In this document: in pieces, positions 8,315-15,214 of the stretch
Layout: every line of letters starts with the position of its first letter
Numbering within the stretch: the stretch's first letter is position 1
DNA from: JAPKYZ01 sp033763835
GTDB lineage: Bacteria > Acidobacteriota > Terriglobia > Bryobacterales > Bryobacteraceae
Length of the DNA: 64,000 bases
Assembly (NCBI GenBank): GCA_033763835.1
Contig: JANRJS010000014.1
Coordinates: forward strand, 124,001 to 188,000
Direction of reading: 5' to 3'
The notes under the pieces: model-generated
The model's input: only the letters and a program-made list of their open reading frames with translations
What the model was told of the DNA's origin: nothing
Databases searched by the model: none
Program-made: the position numbers and the translations under genes

Positions 8315-9130
8315 CTATTGCGACAGTAACGCGAAGCCTTGCGGACCAGTGAGAAACCGCCGTCCGCGTCGGCGCGCAATGGCGTCGATGCGCGCAATGA
8401 GACGCTCTTGGAATTCGGGCTCGACGTAGTCGCCGAAGCCGCGCCGCTCGATAATCCGGAACGCTTCTTCGCGGGTGGTTGCCCCGCGCGGTTTCACCGC
8501 CCGCACGTGAAAAGGATCGCCGCACAGATCGCCGGCGCAAGAATCGAGCGCCGCTTCCGCGAACGCTTCCGCGTCGCACGGCAGCAGCGGCGCGAGCGTT
8601 GCACGAACGTCGATACCCGCCGCACGAAGCGCACGGATCGTTTCTAACCTTTCCTCGAACGTCGCGCAATGCGGTTCGAACATCCGCCGTACGTCCTCGC
8701 GATTCGTAGTCAGCGTGAAGCTCACTCGCAGACCCGGAATCGTGCGCAGCAAATCAAGATCGCGAAGAATCAGGGGCCCGCGCGTCTGAATCACGAAGCG
8801 CTTGGGCGGACGCCCGGCGACCGCCTCGAGAATCCCCGGCATCGCCCGCTCATTCGCCTCCTCGGGTTGATACGGATCGACCAGCGGAGAGCAGTAGACG
8901 GTGTACTCTGGCCGCAACTCGCGCGCCAACAAATCGGCCGCGCCGGGCTTGAACTCCGTGTACTGCCCCCAGCGCTCCCAGTGCTCACGCCGCAGGCCCG
9001 CGTAAATCCGCATCGTAGGCACGTAGCAATAGGTACAGCCGAATGTGCAATTCCGCGCGGGGGTGAAAGTGTGGGAAAACCCCGCTTCGCGAATGAATCC
9101 GGAGGCTGGCGTAAGAACCGAACGTGTCAC
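8315..9130 (-). CDS. SPL-like radical SAM protein
   Basis: A 271-residue radical SAM protein. The cluster motif is CTFGCTYC (CxxxCxxC), set in the context TPARNC..CYVPTMRIYAG that resembles the spore-photoproduct-lyase-like (SplB/COG1533) group. Later blocks TVYCSPLVDPYQPEE, FVIQTRGPLILRDLDLL and LRVSFTLTTNRED fit the partial TIM barrel. Members outside spore formers have no established substrate; true SPL repairs a thymine photoproduct. It is first in a two-gene unit with the ALDH7-like gene, with zero spacing. Given the photolyase cluster later in the window, a repair role is possible but not shown. Confidence 0.85.
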   Translation of the reverse strand: MTRSVLTPASGFIREAGFSHTFTPARNCTFGCTYCYVPTMRIYAGLRREHWERWGQYTEFKPGAADLLARELRPEYTVYCSPLVDPYQPEEANERAMPGILEAVAGRPPKRFVIQTRGPLILRDLDLLRTIPGLRVSFTLTTNREDVRRMFEPHCATFEERLETIRALRAAGIDVRATLAPLLPCDAEAFAEAALDSCAGDLCGDPFHVRAVKPRGATTREEAFRIIERRGFGDYVEPEFQERLIARIDAIARRRGRRFLTGPQGFALLSQ

Positions 9131-9187
9131 TGAATTCCAACCCGGTTGTCAATGTCCTGAAACGGTGGATTGGTACTGTCACGCAAA

Positions 9188-10186
9188 GTGATCACGCGAA
9201 TCCTCTGTCTGATCTTCGCGGCAACCGCCGCGCACGCGCAAGTCGATGTCAACCTACTGGCGCGCCTGATGACGAAATACAAGTCCGAGCGAAAGGCATT
9301 CGAGTTCGCCCTGGTGGGCGACCATCCCTACGGCGCGGAAGGCGAGCGCAAGTGGCCCGCGATGATGAACTCGATCAACCGCTCCGCCGCCGAGTTCGTC
9401 ACTCACAACGGCGACTTCAAGAACGGCAGTTCGGTTTGTTCGAACCAGGTTTTCGAGGACCGGCTGCAGAAGTTCGAAGCTTCCGAGAAGCCGTTCATCT
9501 ATACGCCCGGCGACAACGATTGGACCGATTGCCATCGCGCCAATAACGGTTCCTACGACCCGCTGGAGCGGCTGGATCTGTTGCGGCGTATGTTCTATCG
9601 CGACAACTTTTCGCAAGGCCGCCGCAAGATCGAAGTGGTTCGGCAAAGCGAGGACCCGCGCTTCACCAAATTCCGCGAGAACGCCATCTGGGCGCACGGC
9701 AGCGTGGTGTTCGCGACGCTGCATGTCGTCGGCAGCAACAACAACCTCCTGCGCAACGCGGAGAACGACGCCGAGTATCGCGAGCGCAACTTCGCTAATC
9801 TCTATTGGCTGCGGACGATCTTCGCGCTTGCGCGGGACGGAGACTTCGACGGCGTGTGCATCACCATGCAGGCCGACATGGAATGGTATACCGCGCCCAC
9901 CGCCCTGCAACGCCTCGGTTTCAACGACACCATTAATGTGATGGCGCAGGAGGCGGCCGTATACCGCAAGCCGATTATCATTTCCACCGGCGACACGCAC
10001 CAGTTGCTGATCGACAAGCCGCTAGTGGGTTTGCGCTCCAACCGGCGCATCGAAAACTTCACCCGCATTCAGAACTTTTCCGATCTGGATTCGCATTGGC
10101 TAAAGGTGAAGGTGGATCCCGCCCTCTCGAGCCTATTCGTGATCGAACCGGTCATCGTGCCCGAGAACGTATTCGCCGCGCATTAA
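9188..10186 (+). CDS. Secreted metallophosphoesterase-like protein
   Basis: A protein of about 332 residues with a signal peptide (MITRILCLIFAATAAHAQ). The body contains EFALVGDHPYG, EFVTHNGDFKNG, YTPGDNDWTDC and ISTGDTHQLL, which align in order with the metal-binding blocks of calcineurin-like phosphoesterases (D-x-H, GD, GDND, and a late GDTH). The first motif is atypical (GDHPYG rather than DxHG). The GTG at 9188 was chosen as start because the signal peptide begins there; an in-frame TTG at 9170 is an alternative and neither has a good ribosome binding site. The substrate is unknown. No operon partner is visible. Confidence 0.65.
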   Translation: MITRILCLIFAATAAHAQVDVNLLARLMTKYKSERKAFEFALVGDHPYGAEGERKWPAMMNSINRSAAEFVTHNGDFKNGSSVCSNQVFEDRLQKFEASEKPFIYTPGDNDWTDCHRANNGSYDPLERLDLLRRMFYRDNFSQGRRKIEVVRQSEDPRFTKFRENAIWAHGSVVFATLHVVGSNNNLLRNAENDAEYRERNFANLYWLRTIFALARDGDFDGVCITMQADMEWYTAPTALQRLGFNDTINVMAQEAAVYRKPIIISTGDTHQLLIDKPLVGLRSNRRIENFTRIQNFSDLDSHWLKVKVDPALSSLFVIEPVIVPENVFAAH

Positions 10187-10201
10187 CCGCGGCGTGGGCG
10201 G

Positions 10202-13123
10202 CTAGGCCCCGGCGGTGCTGGTTTCCACTTCCTCCACACCGCCGCCCGGCCCCTGTCCGAACGGGGGGCAGGCGGCAAGCGCCGGAACGAGCCTGGTTCG
10301 CACGTCGGCGATATTCGAGGCTCGAGCTTCGGGATCGGAGGCGAGAATCGATAACCACACGGCCCGCAGCTCCCGCGAGTTCCAACCGGGGTGGCGGGCC
10401 TGTTCGCGTTCCAGGCTCTCGGCCACCCATTCCGGCGTTGTTCTCAATTTAGCGGGCAGCGACCCCAGCAAGGTCTCCGCCAGGATGAGTCCGACGGCAT
10501 AAACATCGCTGCGTTTGTCGGCTTCCTTGCCCAGCAACTGTTCGGGCGACATGTATCGCAGCGTGCCCATCACCACGCCGGTGGCGGTGATGGAAGTTTC
10601 GCTCGCTTCCCGGACGTCGATTTCGCGAATCTTCGCTAAGCCGAAATCGAGAATCGTGACGTGGAATCCGTCGTCCGGAAGCCGGTGCACCATCAGATTT
10701 TCCGGCTTCAAATCGCGGTGCACGATGCCCGCCGCATGGGCCGCCGCCAGACCGGCGCAAAACTGGTCGAACCAGGCGGCGGCTTCCGCCGGCCCCAACG
10801 TCTTTCGCTTAGAGAGCTCGTGACGCCACGACACGCCGGGAACGTATTCCATCACCAGATACGCGCCGTCGCCTTCGAGACGCCCGTAGTCGTGAATGGT
10901 GACGATGTTGGGATGGCTGAGCCGCGCCGACGCTCGCGCCTCGCGCTCGAACCGGCGTAACGCGTTACGATTGCCGAACAATCGCCCCACCATCACCTTG
11001 ATCGCCACCTTGCGGTTCAAGTGCAGCGCGCGAGCCTCGTAAACGCTGCCCATGCCGCCCGCGCCCAGCCGCCGGTCAAGCCGGTACTTCCGGTCGATCA
11101 CGCGCTCCACCGGCAGCGTCATCGTCAGCCGCGCGCCGTCCACCGTGCAGTTCTCCACGGCGCGGTCGTAACAGAGCCCACACTCGGGGCACTCTTTCAA
11201 AAGATTCACCGCGCGGGAATCCAGCCGCCCCATCACATCGATCCGGACGCGCTGTTCTTCGAGCAGCCGCTCCTTTAGCGAAAGATTCTCGTACACCATT
11301 GCGATCTGCGCGGCGATCGCTTGCAGCAGATTGCGGTCGCGCGCGGTGTACGGTTCCTCGGATTTCTTCTCGTCCAGCCACAGCACACCGGCCAGGCGCT
11401 GATCCGCTCCGGTGAGCGGAACCACCAGGCTCGACTCCGAAAGCGGCGCGGCTTCTCCCGGGATGGAATCGATAATCCGCGACACGATGAACGGCGTCGC
11501 CGCCCCCGATTCCAGTTGCTCGAACACCCGCTTCTCGGCCAACAGCCGCATCGCCCGCCCGCCCGCCGGATCTTCCGGATAGCCGATCGTGAAGCCCTCC
11601 GCCGATTGCTTCCGGTAGAAGATAAACAGTTCCTTGGGATGCAGCGCGGCGGCGATTTTGTGCGCGACGAGTTGGGAAATCTCCTCGATGGAGTCCGCCT
11701 GCTTGATCTCTTCGAGCAGCTCGAGCAAGATCTGCTCCTGGCTGTAGGCGGTACGGAAAAAGCGGCGATCGATCCACTGCTCGATGCGGGAGCGGTAGCG
11801 CAAGCTGAGTCCCGCCGCCAGGAAAACGGCCGCGTAGAAGGGAACGGGCGTTTCCTTTAGAAAGTCCGAGAGGCTGCGATCGGGATGCTGGACGATTTGC
11901 CAAAACACCGCGAGTCCGGGCGCGAGCAAGACCAGCCGCAGAACGTTGCGCGCCAACAGATACTGGACGCCACGGCGGATCGCGAAGCGGATGCCCATCA
12001 ACCGGTGCTTCAACACCACGTAGGCCAGCAGCATGGTGTTCACGCCCACCAGCAACACGGCCACCCGGCCCACGGCGGAATAAAACGCCGAGGACACCCA
12101 ATGCCCGTTGCCGGTGGATTCGGCGGCAACCCGAAACACACCCGCGAAAAGCATCACGCCGAGCGCCGGAGCCAGTCCCAAGGCCGGCAGCCGCATCCGG
12201 CGTCTTTCCAAGCCGTCCGGCAGCGCTCGATAGTTGCGGATCAAAACGGCCAACATCGAAACGCCGGCGGCGGCGGCGAAGAGAGGAAAAAGCCAAGGGC
12301 GTACCAGATCGTGCAGCTCGAGCGGCGGCACGAGGAGGAACACTTCCGTCCGCCGTACCTCCCAACCCATGGCGCCGACGACATTCCAAACGAGGCGCGG
12401 AAACCACAGAAACAGCGCCACCGCGTAGATCGCCCGGCGCAGCCATCGCCATAGCGCGGACTCGGGGACCGGAGTGGGGAATCGCGACAGAAAGTGAAAT
12501 CCGATGGCGTGCTGCAGCGGCGACACGACGCTCAGCGCCAGCAGGACCCACGTTTCCCAGCCTTGAAAAGCGCTTGAGACCGGCGACAGCGCCTGTCCGG
12601 CGAAGAGAACCGCGCCCGCCAGTCCGGCGAAACAACCCAGCCGCGTCGTCTCGAAGCCGGGGCGTAGCAGCCCCATGAGCGCTCCCATGGCGAGGCACGA
12701 CACGCTCATGAACAGCAGTTCGAAAAACTGAGTCGATCGAGTAGGAACGCTCGAAAGAAGAGCGCGAACCGGAGTACCGGAGCGGTCCACTTCCACGTTT
12801 AGGGGAACCCCCGGCCGGGCGCGATCCGCGAAATATTCGAACCCGAGCCACGCCGCGCGAGCGTCGCCATCGACCGCAACCAAACGGTCGCCGGGCCGCA
12901 ACTCCTTGGCCGGACCGCCCGCGCGCACTTGCGAGACGCTCCAGGAATCGAGATAAGGCGCGAACGCGACGCCGAACGACCGCCCGCCGTCCCAATGCCG
13001 CCACGCGAGAAACACGGCGGCGAGTTGCAAAATCAGCACCACGGAGGACCCGGCGGCGGCGAACCAGAAGAATGGAGGACGCGGCTGGCGCTGAGGGTTT
13101 ACTTGTGTTTCGGCGCCAGCCAT
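10202..13123 (-). CDS. Membrane Ser/Thr protein kinase with PDZ, GAF and zinc ribbon
   Basis: A 973-residue multidomain kinase. From the N-terminus: a membrane helix (FFWFAAAGSSVVLILQLAAV), a PDZ-like domain (VSQVRAGGPAKELRPGDRL), a block of about eight to nine further hydrophobic helices, a GAF-like domain in the middle, a short zinc-ribbon-like CPECGLCYD, then a Hanks-type kinase in roughly the last 280 residues. Kinase motifs are intact: GAGGMGSVYEA, VAIK, HRDLKPEN, DFGLA and MSPEQ. The ATG at 13123 was chosen because it directly precedes the first helix; it overlaps the upstream gene by 25 bases. Such architecture suggests sensing at the membrane and cytoplasmic phosphorylation. The substrate is unknown, but coupling to the upstream terpenoid-like genes is notable. 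Confidence 0.92.
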   Translation of the reverse strand: MAGAETQVNPQRQPRPPFFWFAAAGSSVVLILQLAAVFLAWRHWDGGRSFGVAFAPYLDSWSVSQVRAGGPAKELRPGDRLVAVDGDARAAWLGFEYFADRARPGVPLNVEVDRSGTPVRALLSSVPTRSTQFFELLFMSVSCLAMGALMGLLRPGFETTRLGCFAGLAGAVLFAGQALSPVSSAFQGWETWVLLALSVVSPLQHAIGFHFLSRFPTPVPESALWRWLRRAIYAVALFLWFPRLVWNVVGAMGWEVRRTEVFLLVPPLELHDLVRPWLFPLFAAAAGVSMLAVLIRNYRALPDGLERRRMRLPALGLAPALGVMLFAGVFRVAAESTGNGHWVSSAFYSAVGRVAVLLVGVNTMLLAYVVLKHRLMGIRFAIRRGVQYLLARNVLRLVLLAPGLAVFWQIVQHPDRSLSDFLKETPVPFYAAVFLAAGLSLRYRSRIEQWIDRRFFRTAYSQEQILLELLEEIKQADSIEEISQLVAHKIAAALHPKELFIFYRKQSAEGFTIGYPEDPAGGRAMRLLAEKRVFEQLESGAATPFIVSRIIDSIPGEAAPLSESSLVVPLTGADQRLAGVLWLDEKKSEEPYTARDRNLLQAIAAQIAMVYENLSLKERLLEEQRVRIDVMGRLDSRAVNLLKECPECGLCYDRAVENCTVDGARLTMTLPVERVIDRKYRLDRRLGAGGMGSVYEARALHLNRKVAIKVMVGRLFGNRNALRRFEREARASARLSHPNIVTIHDYGRLEGDGAYLVMEYVPGVSWRHELSKRKTLGPAEAAAWFDQFCAGLAAAHAAGIVHRDLKPENLMVHRLPDDGFHVTILDFGLAKIREIDVREASETSITATGVVMGTLRYMSPEQLLGKEADKRSDVYAVGLILAETLLGSLPAKLRTTPEWVAESLEREQARHPGWNSRELRAVWLSILASDPEARASNIADVRTRLVPALAACPPFGQGPGGGVEEVETSTAGA

Positions 13124-13887
13124 GCCTTCACACAATACAAAAACGGTTCCGCAACCTTCTCCCGGCGGGATCGCGCGCGCCACCATGACAGGATCAGCGG
13201 CTCCGGCGAAGCGGGGGGGACATCCGCAGCGAAACGATTCGCATGCCCCGCGGCGCGGTCGCGATCGAGGTCGCGCGCGTCGTCGATCCAACCGATCCAA
13301 ACTCCCACGCGGTAGAGCCACGCCAGATAGCCGCGTGGAAGCTCGCGCTTCGTCAAAATCGCGGCCGCCAGGCCCGTCGTAACGAACGGCAACGCGCACT
13401 TCCGCACCCAATCGCGCCGCGTATGCGCGCCACTCCTTTCCGCCTCGTACATTCGCCGAATCGCGCGATGGAGAAGCGGAGTGGCGGGCACGCCCGCGTA
13501 AAATCCGCGAATCAACGCGGAGATCAAGGGAGTATCGTCCGGCTTCTTTCCCGAATCGAGCAGATGGTCATACAACGTGACGATCAAGTTCACGCGGGCG
13601 CCGGTCGCGCGAATCGCCGGAACGCTCGCCGGATCGGGATCGAGAGGCGCGGCCAAAAAATCCGCTGTGGCCGATCCGAATCCAAGCGCCCAGCCCGCCG
13701 CCTTCGCAGGATGCGGTACTCGTAATTGCGACAGTCCCTCGCGCCAGACGGAGCCGTTCACCTCGGCTCGGAGATTCGCCGCTTCGAGTTCTCCGCGCTG
13801 CACGATCAACGATTCGAGATAAGCGTCCGAGTGCGCGAATTCCGGCAGCGCGGCGGTACAGCGCGCGAGCCATTCAGAGGGTTCCAC
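13099..13887 (-). CDS. Class I isoprenoid synthase-fold protein
   Basis: A 262-residue, helix-rich protein. Two acidic motifs are placed as in trans-prenyl diphosphate or class I terpene synthases: LYDHLLDSG near residue 105 (an Asp-rich first site) and GWIDDARDLDRD near residue 200, followed by a Gly-His-Ala-Asn stretch as in the second aspartate-rich region. Overall identity to characterised synthases looks low, so the product (chain elongation, cyclisation or neither) cannot be named. It overlaps the squalene-cyclase-like gene upstream by 14 bases and the kinase gene downstream by 25 bases, so translational coupling is likely. The assignment rests on motif pattern and neighbourhood only. 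Confidence 0.6.
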   Translation of the reverse strand: MEPSEWLARCTAALPEFAHSDAYLESLIVQRGELEAANLRAEVNGSVWREGLSQLRVPHPAKAAGWALGFGSATADFLAAPLDPDPASVPAIRATGARVNLIVTLYDHLLDSGKKPDDTPLISALIRGFYAGVPATPLLHRAIRRMYEAERSGAHTRRDWVRKCALPFVTTGLAAAILTKRELPRGYLAWLYRVGVWIGWIDDARDLDRDRAAGHANRFAADVPPASPEPLILSWWRARSRREKVAEPFLYCVKAWLAPKHK

Positions 13888-14755
13888 GTAAGGCTCCTAA
13901 CGCCATCGCGGTGGTGTAAACGCGGTTGTGGTCGAGCGACTCGCGCGCGCCCGCAGGATCGATCGCCTCGGGCGCGGGAACTCGCAGCCGCGCCGACGCT
14001 GGCCATCCACCGTCGTCCGCCTGCAACGCAAGCAAAGGTTCTACGGCGCTCTCCGCGCCCAAGGCCCCACGGCACGCGAGCGAAAACGCCGAGCTTTCGG
14101 GGCACGCCTCCGCCCACGCGCGCGCGTCCCAGCCGAGCGCCGTCGCCGCGAGCCAAGTAGGATAGGCGCGATCCGGCCACCAGTAGCCGGACCATCCCCC
14201 GTCGGGCTCGCGCGCGGACTCGACGAACCGGCGTAACGCCGCGTCGCCGGATAACACGGCCAAGGCGTTCGCGCTCACACAGACGTGGGGCGAAGTCCAG
14301 CCGTGAAACGGCATCGTGTGCGGCAAACCGGTGAATCGCCGGATGGGACCGGCCGCGCGATAAGTGGGCATCCCGCCGTTCTCCCGCCGCGAGCGTTGAA
14401 GCGCCCCCACACCCGTCTCGCAGGACCGCCCGAGCCGCGCCGCCAACCGGCAAACCCATGCGGTGGAATCGCAATCCGCCGGAACGCCCGCGCGGTATCC
14501 CCAGCCTTCTTCGCGTTCCCGGAACGCGAGAAGTTCGAACGTATCTTCGGCGAGTTTTCGCCCTTCGGGCAACGGCGCGATGGCCCACGCCGCAAACGCC
14601 GACACCCACTCGTCGCTTTCGCCCGCCAGCGTTTCGAAGTCGCGCCACCAACCTTCGGCGTCCCGCGCACGGACCAGAAATTCCAGCCCGCGCGCGATCG
14701 GCTCCCGGGTAGATTTCGTCGCCAGTCGTTTAGATTTCGTCGAGAGATTCGTCAA
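13874..14755 (-). CDS. Squalene-cyclase/prenyltransferase-repeat protein
   Basis: A 293-residue protein of alpha-alpha barrel type. It has repeated QW-like motifs (AEGWWRDF, PDGGWSGYWWP, LALQADDGGWPAS) and DCDSTAW near residue 95-100, which resembles the DxDD(T)A acid motif of class II cyclases except that the fourth position is Ser. At under half the length of squalene-hopene cyclase it is likely a single-barrel relative. The start is a TTG at 14755, overlapping the previous gene by 26 bases; no better start keeps the N-terminus. In an operon with a class I-like protein it could form a two-part terpenoid system, but this is inference. Confidence 0.65.
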   Translation of the reverse strand: MTNLSTKSKRLATKSTREPIARGLEFLVRARDAEGWWRDFETLAGESDEWVSAFAAWAIAPLPEGRKLAEDTFELLAFREREEGWGYRAGVPADCDSTAWVCRLAARLGRSCETGVGALQRSRRENGGMPTYRAAGPIRRFTGLPHTMPFHGWTSPHVCVSANALAVLSGDAALRRFVESAREPDGGWSGYWWPDRAYPTWLAATALGWDARAWAEACPESSAFSLACRGALGAESAVEPLLALQADDGGWPASARLRVPAPEAIDPAGARESLDHNRVYTTAMALGALRGTL

Positions 14756-15152
14756 TCCAGCCGTTGGTTTCGACGCTCGACATCGGCGCCACGCGGCGCA
14801 GGCGGATCACACCGGAGTAAGGCGCCGAAGCGGCTCTTCCGCGAACCACGCCATAGGCCGCTTCCGCGCGCCCGGTCCCGCCCTCGACATACGTTAACTC
14901 AAGGTCGAAGTTGTCCATGGCCTTGCCGTTGTCGAGCGGACCGGCGGCTTCCAAGCGTAAAACGCCTTCGGTGTACGTTCCGGTGATGGCGCCTTCCACA
15001 CGCAAACCGTTCTTGCGGAGGTAGGTGAAATAACTGCCGGTCACCGACGTGTCCTTGAAATCAAGCGAAAGGTAAACAGTGCGGATGAAGCCCATGGCGC
15101 CGATAAAGCGGCCGCGCCACGTTCCGGACGAGGGGATAGCGGGAGGGGTCAT
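14730..15152 (-). CDS. Small beta-rich protein of unknown function
   Basis: A 140-residue protein with no recognised family. Alternating short hydrophobic strands with Gly turns (GTWRGRFIGAMG, VYLSLDFKDTSVTGSYF, VEGAITGTYTEGVLRLEA, FDLELTYVEGG) suggest a small up-and-down beta barrel such as a lipocalin- or avidin-like fold, which could bind a hydrophobic ligand. There is no signal peptide. The acidic tail (ETNGWIDESLDEI) is encoded in the overlap with the next gene. It is the first gene of the four-gene overlapping operon and starts 62 bases after the end of the S9 peptidase gene on the same strand. Confidence 0.6.
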   Translation of the reverse strand: MTPPAIPSSGTWRGRFIGAMGFIRTVYLSLDFKDTSVTGSYFTYLRKNGLRVEGAITGTYTEGVLRLEAAGPLDNGKAMDNFDLELTYVEGGTGRAEAAYGVVRGRAASAPYSGVIRLRRVAPMSSVETNGWIDESLDEI

Positions 15153-15214
15153 AAGGTTCCTCTATCGCAGTGTCGCGGCGGGCCGAAATCGTTTCATCGC
15201 GGGTGAATTATGCG

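Noticed and set aside
11076..13004. Long second open frame on the same strand as the sensor kinase
   Set aside because: It overlaps the kinase in another frame and is Arg/Gly-rich with no domains, as expected in GC-rich DNA.
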